From Scandinavium lactucae (lineage in GTDB: Bacteria; Pseudomonadota; Gammaproteobacteria; Enterobacterales; Enterobacteriaceae): 64,000 nucleotides of DNA. The notes below the pieces were generated by a model. It had not been told where the DNA came from, searched no databases, and saw only the letters and a program-made list of their open reading frames with translations. Below are positions 26,927 through 33,573 of the stretch, one piece after another; position 1 is the stretch's first letter, and each line of letters starts with the position of its first letter. Made by a program: the position numbers and the translations under genes. Where the stretch lies: NCBI RefSeq assembly GCF_033843265.1, contig NZ_JAWXRD010000030.1, positions 124,001 through 188,000 on the forward strand, in the 5' to 3' direction.

Positions 26927-27709
26927 GTGATTGTGTATAAATACATTGATAGTGCTTCATTGGATCACTTCTTCAAAGATGGCTATATTTCTTTAAAATT
27001 TACACCGCACGGTGAATTTAATGATCCTTTCGAAAGCTATGGCTATTCACTCGATGATGAATCAATTGAATCGTTAACAATGCGGCATGTGATTAACTGC
27101 AATATTGCTTGCTTATGCTTATCGAAGAATCCGCTTAACGTCTTGATGTGGTCACATTATTCCGACAAGCATCAAGGTTTTGCTGTGGCAATCGACACTG
27201 AAAAGGCAGGTTTTGACGATGAATCAAAATGTTTAATCACTGCCCCACAAGGCGATATTGAATACTTAACGGAACGAAGAAAAAGCAAACTAAAAGTAAG
27301 CCAAGATAACGTCTATGACACGGATATCATAAGCAAATTATTACTCACTAAATCAATACATTGGCGTTATGAAGAAGAAATCAGAATAATAAAAAAGACT
27401 GAGTTTTTAGAAAGGCAAGGCGCTGTTTTAATTGATAAAGTAGTCAACTTAGATGCTGTCACAGAGATCTACATCGGAATTAACAACAAAAATTTTGACA
27501 ATATAGTAAGAAATAACAAAGAGTTAGAGAGTTTAATTCTCAATAAGACAATAAAACTTTATCAATGTGATTTTAAGAAAAGCACTTGGGATCTAGATAA
27601 AGAAGATTACCATTACAGCACCCATCCACATGTGATGGAGAGAATGGAGGTTTTTGACTCTGCCGAAAAAATCTTAAGAGCGATGGAGCGAAATCACATA
27701 AACGACTGA
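26927..27709 (+). CDS. DUF2971-family protein
   Basis: A 260-aa soluble protein with the DUF2971 hallmarks: an N-terminal Y-K-Y start, FNDPFE (residues 31-36), and the core ACLCLSKNPLNVLMWSHYS followed by HQGFAVAID; a later block IHWRYEEEIRII is also typical. The function of the family is not established; members often lie in mobile or defence-like regions. The start is a GTG at 26927 with AAAGGAT 8 bp upstream, overlapping the end of the HEPN gene's transcript by design (13-bp gap). It has no signal peptide or membrane segment. A partner role to the HEPN protein is inferred from the spacing only. Confidence 0.75.
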   Translation: MIVYKYIDSASLDHFFKDGYISLKFTPHGEFNDPFESYGYSLDDESIESLTMRHVINCNIACLCLSKNPLNVLMWSHYSDKHQGFAVAIDTEKAGFDDESKCLITAPQGDIEYLTERRKSKLKVSQDNVYDTDIISKLLLTKSIHWRYEEEIRIIKKTEFLERQGAVLIDKVVNLDAVTEIYIGINNKNFDNIVRNNKELESLILNKTIKLYQCDFKKSTWDLDKEDYHYSTHPHVMERMEVFDSAEKILRAMERNHIND

Positions 27710-27793
27710 AAATAAATATCATTTTATTCTTATAGGCGTTTTAGATCTATTTTGCTATTGATAAGCAGTGAATTCAGTTCAAGGAATTTACTG

Positions 27794-27976
27794 CTATATA
27801 CTACCGACGAAACTATCGAGGCGTTTAAACGCTATTCGCAATTGTTCGTTTAACAGTGCATCTCTAATCCGCTCCTTCCCAAAATACTGTAACGCTCCGG
27901 GGTTATTCTCAATCCAAACTGCCGTGAGTCTATCTATGTACTTCGCTACGTCCTTTACATCCTTTTGTTTTACCAT
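27794..27976 (-). CDS. Small hypothetical protein (60 aa)
   Basis: A 60-aa helical protein, MVKQKDVKDVAKYIDR to the C-terminal FKRLDSFVGSI, which I do not recognise. The reason to accept it is its ribosome-binding site: AAGGAGGTAA (27981-27990), a perfect anti-SD complement, 5-7 bp before the ATG, stronger than any other in the island. It lies convergent to the DUF2971 gene and 260 bp downstream of the exported-protein operon on the same strand. Its size and charge would fit an excisionase, antitoxin or small regulator, but nothing specific supports one of these. Confidence 0.6.
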   Translation of the reverse strand: MVKQKDVKDVAKYIDRLTAVWIENNPGALQYFGKERIRDALLNEQLRIAFKRLDSFVGSI

Positions 27977-28238
27977 CGCATTACCTCCTTATAGATGATG
28001 TCTCTACGTACTTCCTGTGAAGCATAATCGCTGCATTAACTTGTTATTAACCTTTTGAATTTAGATGTTATTTCATAATCTCCGGTTTGCCTTGTAATCT
28101 GGAAACCATCAAATTTAAGTGTTTTGGCAAGTGACCGGCTCCCGCTTTGAATAAAAGGGTTATACAAGAAATAGTTACAGATTATTTACAAGCGATGACC
28201 TTTACCTAACTGTCGTACTTGTTCACTTGTCGCTGAGA

Positions 28239-28664
28239 TTATTGGGCATCGGTAAGAATACAAGCGCCTTTTTTAAAGACCTGATTTGCATCCTTTTGTC
28301 CGTTATCTACCTTTACGTTAGATAGGCTGTATGTCCATTTGTCTAGTTTTTGAACATAGTTCATCATAATCCCACCGCCTTTGGTTATGTTGCCCTTGTC
28401 GTCTAGCTCATGGAATAGGTATGTTTGTTCTATTAATCCATCGTCGTTTGGCATTGAGCCATTTAGATATAATTCAACCCGTGAATGGTAGCCATATTGA
28501 TCCTTCCACGTCGCGTAAAGGTGGCTACCCTTTTCCCCTTCCTTAGCGGGTTCTTTCTCCCAGCTAACAATAGTTTTGCCACATTTGAAAGCCCACATAG
28601 TAGGCGCTGCGCTTGCCATAGTTGTAATCGACGCAGTAAAGAGTGCAATTAATAAACTTTTCAT
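28239..28664 (-). CDS. Exported hypothetical protein, beta type (141 aa), operon gene 5
   Basis: An unrecognised 141-aa protein with a Sec signal peptide (MKSLLIALFTASITTMASA, cut before APTMW). The mature part has two Cys (28 and 135) that could form one disulfide joining its ends, and short alternating hydrophobic stretches (VELYLNGSM, WTYSLSNVKV) that suggest beta structure. Its ATG overlaps the preceding gene's stop as ATGA and it has no clear Shine-Dalgarno, so translation probably depends on coupling. It is the last gene of the five-gene operon; its partner upstream is a helical two-Cys protein. Function unknown; the location is periplasmic or secreted. Confidence 0.75.
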   Translation of the reverse strand: MKSLLIALFTASITTMASAAPTMWAFKCGKTIVSWEKEPAKEGEKGSHLYATWKDQYGYHSRVELYLNGSMPNDDGLIEQTYLFHELDDKGNITKGGGIMMNYVQKLDKWTYSLSNVKVDNGQKDANQVFKKGACILTDAQ

Positions 28665-29134
28665 TTCAATAAATCACAATTTTTATCGCTGTAGAGGATT
28701 GCCGCTTTACTGGTTAATTGCTTTTCGTAATCCTTCCACGGTTGTGACGGATTAGCCCCTTCCGTGTAATTCTCTCGAGCATTTACCTTCATGCTGTACC
28801 ACAAAGCGCCCTTAACAAATTCAAAGGATGTGTGATAGTCATTAAGCAACATCCCCCAAATCATAGGGATCTTATCCCAAGCTTCTTTAGTTAATTCACC
28901 CTTTGCAAGGGACGCCAAGAAAGCATCTGATTCACGGTTAAAGCCATCGGCTTGAGCCTGTAGAACGTTGTTCGGCTGTTTGGCTTGCTGACCTAGTTGC
29001 GCACACTCAGCCAGCCTTACCGCTAAAGTACCGCGCTTAGCAATTTCTAAAGACTGTTCCTTGTTATAAGTTACTGGGGCGGCTTTAACACCAAAGGTGG
29101 CTACTACCGCTACAATGACCAATAATTTTTTCAT
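28661..29134 (-). CDS. Exported hypothetical protein, alpha type (157 aa), operon gene 4
   Basis: An unrecognised 157-aa protein with a Sec signal peptide (MKKLLVIVAVVATFGVKA, cut before APVTYN). The mature part looks mainly helical, with Cys44 in LAECAQLG and Cys153 in a C-terminal NCDLLK. The gene two positions upstream (29478-29891) has Cys45 in YVACGF and the same NCDLLK near its end, so the two look like diverged paralogues. It overlaps both neighbours by 4 bp (ATGA). GGAAAG precedes the ATG. Probably periplasmic; function unknown. Confidence 0.75.
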   Translation of the reverse strand: MKKLLVIVAVVATFGVKAAPVTYNKEQSLEIAKRGTLAVRLAECAQLGQQAKQPNNVLQAQADGFNRESDAFLASLAKGELTKEAWDKIPMIWGMLLNDYHTSFEFVKGALWYSMKVNARENYTEGANPSQPWKDYEKQLTSKAAILYSDKNCDLLK

Positions 29135-29481
29135 TCGATTACTTTCCGGTATAAATCAAAATCAACCACTTTTCCTACATGGCGGTGTTGAAGTGTCACT
29201 GTGTCATTTTTAAACAATAATTGGATAGCTTCATTGTCTGCATTAACATTTGTTTCCCGATATAGCCCCGGCCCCACTTTCTCAACGACCCAATAAACTG
29301 AGTTGCTCCCATCTGGTAGAACACCCCAATACCTTAAGCGATTTTTAAACTTATCAGGGCCAACAACCAACGTTTCGAAACTGTATTTTGTATGCTCTGC
29401 TTTATAGGTTCCTTCTACGCCTTTAGCGTGTGCTATGGCACTGGTAGAGAGCAATACAAGGAGAACAAGTAACCGTTTCAC
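29131..29481 (-). CDS. Exported hypothetical protein, beta type (116 aa), operon gene 3
   Basis: An unrecognised 116-aa protein with a signal peptide (MKRLLVLLVLLSTSAIAHA, cut before KGVEGTY). The mature ~97 residues alternate hydrophobic and polar residues (FETLVVGPDK, SVYWVVEKVG, DTVTLQHRHVG), which suggests a small beta barrel or sandwich; no Cys remains after cleavage. It starts with a GTG whose last bases form the preceding stop (GTGA). In the operon it follows an alpha-type protein, the same order as genes 4 and 5. Function unknown; envelope location inferred. Confidence 0.75.
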   Translation of the reverse strand: MKRLLVLLVLLSTSAIAHAKGVEGTYKAEHTKYSFETLVVGPDKFKNRLRYWGVLPDGSNSVYWVVEKVGPGLYRETNVNADNEAIQLLFKNDTVTLQHRHVGKVVDFDLYRKVIE

Positions 29482-29891
29482 TTGATAGCTTCCTTCAAAA
29501 GGTCGCAGTTTGCAGCGGCATATAATTTTTTAGCTGCCTGTTCTACGGTTTTCAGATCATTTAGGCCGGGCTGATCCCATAATAGAGCTTGCTGAGAGGC
29601 CACGTAGCTAGCGTAATCAATCAATATATCTTCCCGCTCCGCTACAGATCCCAAGGACTCAGTAGATTTGATGAACTCATTAGCCCCGGCCTTTAAGAAA
29701 AAATGTTCATCGCTGGGCTTGTGATCGTTCATATGCGACAAGTTAGAGTAGAAGCCGCAAGCTACATAGGCTTGTGCCTTAGTGCTATGCTGTGCTGCAA
29801 CGTCAGCAGCATCAGTGGCGTTAGCCACGCCAGAAAAAGCAGTGACGCAACTTAATATAACTAAGAAAGACATAAGGGTTAATCGTTTCAC
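29478..29891 (-). CDS. Exported hypothetical protein, alpha type (137 aa), operon gene 2
   Basis: An unrecognised 137-aa protein with a signal peptide; the likely cut is ANA|TDAAD. A shorter lipoprotein reading (LVILSC, Cys15) is possible. The mature part is helical with Cys45 (YVACGFYS) and Cys129 (AANCDLLKEAIK). Cys spacing and the NCDLLK end resemble gene 4 of the operon, suggesting duplication. GTG start at 29891 with a weak purine-rich SD. It begins 56 bp after the membrane-protein gene and overlaps gene 3 by 4 bp. Confidence 0.75.
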   Translation of the reverse strand: MKRLTLMSFLVILSCVTAFSGVANATDAADVAAQHSTKAQAYVACGFYSNLSHMNDHKPSDEHFFLKAGANEFIKSTESLGSVAEREDILIDYASYVASQQALLWDQPGLNDLKTVEQAAKKLYAAANCDLLKEAIK

Positions 29892-29947
29892 TACGTATCG
29901 CTCTCTCTAATCAATTGTTTCACAAGTGATTGATATTAATTGATAAA

Positions 29948-30607
29948 TTAGTTTTCTTTCGCATTGTTAAAGGATTCTTTGCTCTTAGCATCTGTATCTA
30001 TCCATTTAGATGATTTTGAACTATAAACCCTTGAACCATCGAGAGAATAATATTTCACAAACACAGAGTTGATAAAACCTTGGTCGGCTAGCTCTTTGGC
30101 TTCCCACTCTGAGACAATGAAGTTATCAGAAAGGATGATTACATCTGTAATGCCTTGAACTCCTTTCCCATCAAGATGTGCGGCGTTTTTAGTCCAGCGG
30201 TTTGTGTATTCGCTGGCATACAGGGAAGTTAAGCCCTTCACTGTTCTAGCTCGTTTTGCATAATCTTCTATGTCAGGCATCCAAACTGCATCTTTCAGTT
30301 GTTCAGCGTGTTGCTTCGCATACTCCACATCTTGAGGGGTAGCATGAGGGCTGTTCTGTATGTCAGCTGCTGTCCAACGGTGCGAGGTCGCATAAAATGC
30401 AACGTCCTGAGCGTAGGCCATAAGATTAGCCTTACGGGCTACTTCTTGACGATGATCCTGATACTGGATGTAACCCACGATAGCGACACAAACCAGCACA
30501 ACTAAACCAAATGCAATACCGATCCCTTTCCACGCTCTGCGGGGCAGTATCTTGATGATTATGATGATTAATAGCACTGCTACCAGAAAAAGCACAAAGC
30601 CCAACAT
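29948..30607 (-). CDS. Two-helix membrane protein (219 aa), operon gene 1
   Basis: An unrecognised 219-aa protein. Two hydrophobic helices (about residues 2-19 and 29-47) form a hairpin around the basic turn KILPRRAWKG, followed by a hydrophilic domain of ~165 residues rich in helix formers and Tyr (VEYAKQHAEQL, YASEYTNRW, FVKYYSLDGS). By the positive-inside rule the RR turn is cytoplasmic, which would place the large C-terminal domain in the periplasm with the exported products of the next four genes. GGGG lies 6 bp upstream of the ATG. It is the first gene of the operon; upstream lies the 0.9-kb gene-free segment. Confidence 0.7.
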   Translation of the reverse strand: MLGFVLFLVAVLLIIIIIKILPRRAWKGIGIAFGLVVLVCVAIVGYIQYQDHRQEVARKANLMAYAQDVAFYATSHRWTAADIQNSPHATPQDVEYAKQHAEQLKDAVWMPDIEDYAKRARTVKGLTSLYASEYTNRWTKNAAHLDGKGVQGITDVIILSDNFIVSEWEAKELADQGFINSVFVKYYSLDGSRVYSSKSSKWIDTDAKSKESFNNAKEN

Positions 30608-31122
30608 ACAAACCCCAATTCTTAAAAATGATTATTGCGTATGGTACAGATCCACGCTTACAAAACTCTAGAAAAAATCAAACTATCAGTAGTCAACTCA
30701 TAGCCTAAAGGACTGATCTATCTTACTAGTCAGTAACCCTAGGGTTATAACCATATGAAAAAAATATAAAAATTTTCTGTTTAGGGGATCAATAAAACTT
30801 AGGCGGCCCAATGGGGTTTTTCGTATGGAGGGGCGGGGGTGTCTTTCCGGGGGCGCGGGATGGCACTCAGAAGCCTACGGCGTTGCAGTGTCTACGACAC
30901 AGGGGGGATCTAAGAGACTGTTAAGCCTTGAGCAGACTACAGGCTAAGCATGGAGGCGCACCTACTATAAGTAGAACAAGCCCGAGATCTAATTAATGAC
31001 AATGGCAACAGACATCAACAGTCAGTGATATTACCTTTATAAACAATATATTAGACAGTGCGTACACACATACGCAGAGTGTATCAACGCACCTAAGTGC
31101 TGGGCTTTGGAGCTATCTAATG

Positions 31123-31407
31123 TAACTATTTATCTTGATCATGAAGAGTTAACATCCACAGTAATAACGTTAACATCTATGCTCAGTGCATGACCGGAAA
31201 CACGGTGCGTTTACCGTAGTAAATAACTATTGATAAATAACCCGTTAGAAACTTTGTCTACTCCGTAGCAAATTGTCTCTACAACTCTTATCAATGATGC
31301 AGTGAGGGATAACACTCCGTGAGGCTTGGCAACTCACGCGATCAAGAGGCATTTATGGTAGGGGATGGATTATAACTATTTAATTCTGAGTGAAAGGAAT
31401 AACTATT
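31123..31407 (+). repeat. Four direct copies of TAACTATT (candidate integrase arm or iteron sites)
   Basis: TAACTATT occurs at 31123-31130, 31224-31231, 31373-31380 and 31400-31407, all in the same orientation and flanked by A/T. An inverted 7-of-8 copy (ATAGTTA) lies at 32509-32515, 9 bp from the attR core. Four copies of an 8-mer in under 300 bp is unlikely by chance. Confidence 0.5.
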
Positions 31408-31411
31408 AAAT

Positions 31412-31440
31412 AGCCCCTATAAATAAGGGGCCATGTTTTT
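31412..31440. terminator. Terminator-like hairpin downstream of the integrase
   Basis: GCCCCT ATAAATA AGGGGC, about 75 bp past the integrase stop. The T run is on the plus-strand side (CCATGTTTTT), with an A-rich start on the other, so direction is uncertain. Confidence 0.5.
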
Positions 31441-31506
31441 GTTCTTTAATCTCGAAAGGGGGTAGAGCCATATCTCAACGGGATGGTTACAGCTTTGCTA
31501 TATGGC

Positions 31507-32472
31507 TCAATCAAGTAAATGAGCTATGTTTTCCGCTTTGATATGGGAATACCGGGAGAGCATAGTGATAGTCTTATGACCACTTACCGCCATTAGCTGA
31601 ACCGTGCTTAATCCTTTCTCAGCGGCTCTAGTAATGGCTGAATGCCTCAAGCTATGGAAACACACGTTATACACTTTAGCCAATCGTGCAGCCCTTCTGA
31701 AAGCCTGTGTGACTGCATACGGTGTAAGAGTAAATAGCTTTGCGTGTTTGTCTCTGCCATCACAAAGTACACGGAGCATTTCACATGCTTTAGTAGACAA
31801 TGGAACGCTACGCCCTTCCCCGTTCTTTGTCATATCGTCACTGAGTCGAATAATACGTTTATTCAGATCAACCATTGCAGGTGTAATAGCTAAGATCTCA
31901 TTACGTCTCATAGCTGTTTCATAGGCAAGTTCAATGATCGGTTTACTCTTTTCACTGGCTAAACTAAGGATCATTTGTAGCTGTAGCGGTTCAACAATTA
32001 CATCCCGTGGCTTTCCTGCTTCTGGAAGCTTCACACCCTTCACTACATCCGTGCAATCAATGCCTTTTTCATCATTGGCCCATCTAAGCAGACGGGATAA
32101 TAACTGTAGCTCTAGGCGCACTGTAGAGCCGCTTACAACCCCTACCCTTTCATTCCTATATGCCAGCACATCCTCTTTAGTCAAAGTCTCAAGAGACTTA
32201 CCACGCAATGTACGATTGATAACAACTAAACGAGAATAAGTAGCAACATAGCCGCCTCTTTTCTTTCCACCCCTTACCATGATTTCAGCCATGTACTGAT
32301 CAGTGATACACGCAACAGTGTGAGCTTTTGGAGCGATTAAACTTTGCTCATACTCTCTTGCGGCTTGCTCACATTCAGCATAAGAATCACGGGTTATTGT
32401 CTTTTGGGGGAAGCCCTTAACACGAACTTGCGCATTAAACTTGCCCGATGGTAATTGACGGATTGTAGCCAT
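31507..32472 (-). CDS. Tyrosine recombinase / island integrase
   Basis: A 321-aa phage-type integrase. An N-terminal AP2-like/arm-binding region (MATIRQLPSGKFNAQVR) is followed by a core-binding domain (~55-135) and the catalytic domain with Arg189 (ETAMRRNEIL), His273/Arg276 (HSLRHSAI), His299 (GHKT) and the nucleophile Tyr308 (LSRYSH). I start at the ATG at 32472 with AGGAG 9 bp upstream. The frame stays open another 52 codons upstream, but that part reads through the att repeat and host DNA. It stops short of attR by 52 bp and points into the island, the usual place for an integrase that acts on a tRNA. Confidence 0.95.
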   Translation of the reverse strand: MATIRQLPSGKFNAQVRVKGFPQKTITRDSYAECEQAAREYEQSLIAPKAHTVACITDQYMAEIMVRGGKKRGGYVATYSRLVVINRTLRGKSLETLTKEDVLAYRNERVGVVSGSTVRLELQLLSRLLRWANDEKGIDCTDVVKGVKLPEAGKPRDVIVEPLQLQMILSLASEKSKPIIELAYETAMRRNEILAITPAMVDLNKRIIRLSDDMTKNGEGRSVPLSTKACEMLRVLCDGRDKHAKLFTLTPYAVTQAFRRAARLAKVYNVCFHSLRHSAITRAAEKGLSTVQLMAVSGHKTITMLSRYSHIKAENIAHLLD

Positions 32473-32523
32473 TAAAAACACTCCTAGTAATGGCCAACTC
32501 CTTGAGATATAGTTAGTTAATCT

Positions 32524-32572
32524 GTCATGGGGTGGCGAGGGTCGAGAGTTCAAATCTCTCCGTGCCGACCAA
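32524..32572. repeat. Right attachment site (attR), 49-bp direct repeat
   Basis: Identical to 26062-26110, i.e. the 3' part of proL that was displaced on insertion. The next base differs from the left copy (C versus T), which fixes the repeat end. Confidence 0.95.
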
Positions 32573-32580
32573 CATTCAAT

Positions 32581-32614
32581 AAAAAAGCCAATCCTTGTCG
32601 ATTGGCTTTTTTTT
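32581..32614 (+). terminator. Original proL terminator, separated from its gene
   Basis: AAAAAAGCCAATC, short loop, GATTGGCTTTTTTTT: a strong bidirectional terminator 9 bp after attR. It would have sat just after proL before the insertion. Confidence 0.88.
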
Positions 32615-32636
32615 CTCTGCAAATACATGAGGTTTT

Positions 32637-32735
32637 ATGCGCATCGGTATCGCCTTTCCTATCCTGTGTTTTGTCGTTGCGGTCGCTTTTTTGGCATGGT
32701 TTATCATTGGCGGTTACGCCACACCAGGCTCATAA
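32637..32735 (+). CDS. YoaK-type small membrane protein (32 aa)
   Basis: A 32-codon ORF, MRIGIAFPILCFVVAVAFL followed by AWFIIGGYATPGS, with one transmembrane helix. It matches position for position the E. coli small membrane protein YoaK as I remember it (MRIGI, then a hydrophobic run, AWF.IGGYA.PG). GAGG lies 8 bp upstream of the ATG. E. coli yoaK is elsewhere in the genome, so this may be a relocated orthologue or a paralogue. It is convergent with the CRP-type regulator (8-bp gap). Function unknown. Confidence 0.75.
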   Translation: MRIGIAFPILCFVVAVAFLAWFIIGGYATPGS

Positions 32736-32743
32736 CATCGCCC

Positions 32744-33379
32744 TTAATACTCCTCTGGCAGCGTCTTATTGATTGACACCAGTTTGCCTTTTTCAACCGT
32801 GATGTAGCCGCCCTCTTTCAGGTCGGCCAGCACCCTGAACACATGCGTTCGCGACAGGTTAGTTCGCCGTATAATGAATGCCGCCAGCCCTTCGCGTTCG
32901 TTCTTGTGGGTCTGGCTACGATACAGATAACGAAATAGCATCGGTTTGATGGTTTGATAGCTGGTCAGCTGCTTTCGTTCGACATGCAGGTCGAGACTGA
33001 AGATAGTCATATAGATAAGAATTTTTGTCAGCTCAATGACGCGCTCCGGGCCTGAGTGAATAAAAATCCGATCGAAATCTGCCTCGGCTAATTTAATCAC
33101 CACCAGCGGCGTCATACTGGTATATTCAAAATTGAGCAATGGGCAATAGCGTTCCATTAATCCAATTGGCATATATTCAATGGCGTTCCCCACAATTAAA
33201 CTATTACCGGTTGCCGATATAGCTAATGAGCCTTCAACGATAAAATAGATGTACCCGTCTTCCAGTTCAAGCTTATGGCTAACCGGAAACACAAATCGCT
33301 CACCTTTCTCTGTAATATCAGTCAGATGACTATCAATCTTTAGCGTTCGGTAGTAACTGTGTAATTGCGAAAAATCCAC
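32744..33379 (-). CDS. CRP/FNR-fold transcriptional regulator
   Basis: A 211-aa protein with an N-terminal cyclic-nucleotide-binding-like beta roll (about residues 15-110; YIYFIVEGSLAISATGNSL) and a C-terminal winged helix-turn-helix (LAAFIIRRTNLSRTHVFRVLADLKEGGYITVEKGKLV). It lacks the FNR N-terminal cysteines and an evident cAMP phosphate-binding RxS motif. The architecture resembles the IprA/YaiV group of regulators. It is divergent from the alkylsulfatase gene (194-bp gap), so regulation of that gene is a reasonable inference. Confidence 0.8.
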   Translation of the reverse strand: MDFSQLHSYYRTLKIDSHLTDITEKGERFVFPVSHKLELEDGYIYFIVEGSLAISATGNSLIVGNAIEYMPIGLMERYCPLLNFEYTSMTPLVVIKLAEADFDRIFIHSGPERVIELTKILIYMTIFSLDLHVERKQLTSYQTIKPMLFRYLYRSQTHKNEREGLAAFIIRRTNLSRTHVFRVLADLKEGGYITVEKGKLVSINKTLPEEY

Positions 33380-33573
33380 GTAGCGCCTCTTTTATTATTT
33401 TTAAATTTCTCTGCTCATTTATATATTATAGCAGCAATCACTCGATGACATCTCCTGCACTCCCTTATGGGACTAGTCACGCCCAACATCCCCCCATAAA
33501 ATAATGAACATCTTTTCGACAGTTCCGATTATCTCAAAAATCTTTTCTGGCACAACACTAAAGAGGCCATTTA

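Larger units (their letters stand above)
30608..31506. other. 899-bp gene-free, motif-rich segment of the island
   Basis: No credible ORF on either strand. It contains a GC-rich block in otherwise AT-rich DNA (30825-30910: GGAGGGGCGGGGGTGTC, CCGGGGGCGCGGGA), perfect small hairpins GTGTC TAC GACAC (30888-30900) and GCGTA CACACA TACGC (31060-31075), a 9-bp direct repeat GTTAACATC at 31148 and 31169 (21-bp spacing), four copies of TAACTATT, and a terminator-like hairpin near the integrase. Such density suggests cis-acting functions (integrase arms, origin, or packaging), unproven. Confidence 0.6.
26111..32572. mobile_element. 6.46-kb integrative island in proL
   Basis: Bounded by perfect 49-bp att repeats and carrying a tyrosine integrase adjacent to attR, facing inward. 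The interior is visibly AT-rich compared with the flanks and has codon use, GTG/TTG starts and hypothetical genes unlike the host backbone. No replication, transposition, capsid or conjugation gene is recognised, so it is either a phage satellite/genomic islet or a reduced element that depends on a helper. Cargo: a HEPN-DUF2971 operon, a 60-aa ORF, a five-gene membrane/exported-protein operon, and about 0.9 kb of gene-free DNA. Confidence 0.93.

Noticed and set aside
26111..32572. CRISPR array within the island
   Set aside because: No regularly spaced repeat/spacer pattern; the only repeats are short (8-9 bp) and irregular.
26111..32572. P2/P4-type satellite with primase, alpA or capsid-size genes
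   Set aside because: None of those genes is recognisable in either strand; only a possible immunity-like segment remains.
32473..32628. 52-codon upstream extension of the integrase frame
   Set aside because: It reads through the att repeat and the host terminator region; the ATG at 32472 has a proper Shine-Dalgarno and starts at the conserved integrase N-terminus.
32637..32735. Frameshift in the YoaK-type ORF
   Set aside because: Rechecking the T run showed the frame is intact to the natural stop at 32733-32735.
32527..32772. 81-codon plus-strand frame across attR and yoaK-like gene
   Set aside because: Begins inside the tRNA repeat and runs out of frame through the terminator and the YoaK-type ORF.
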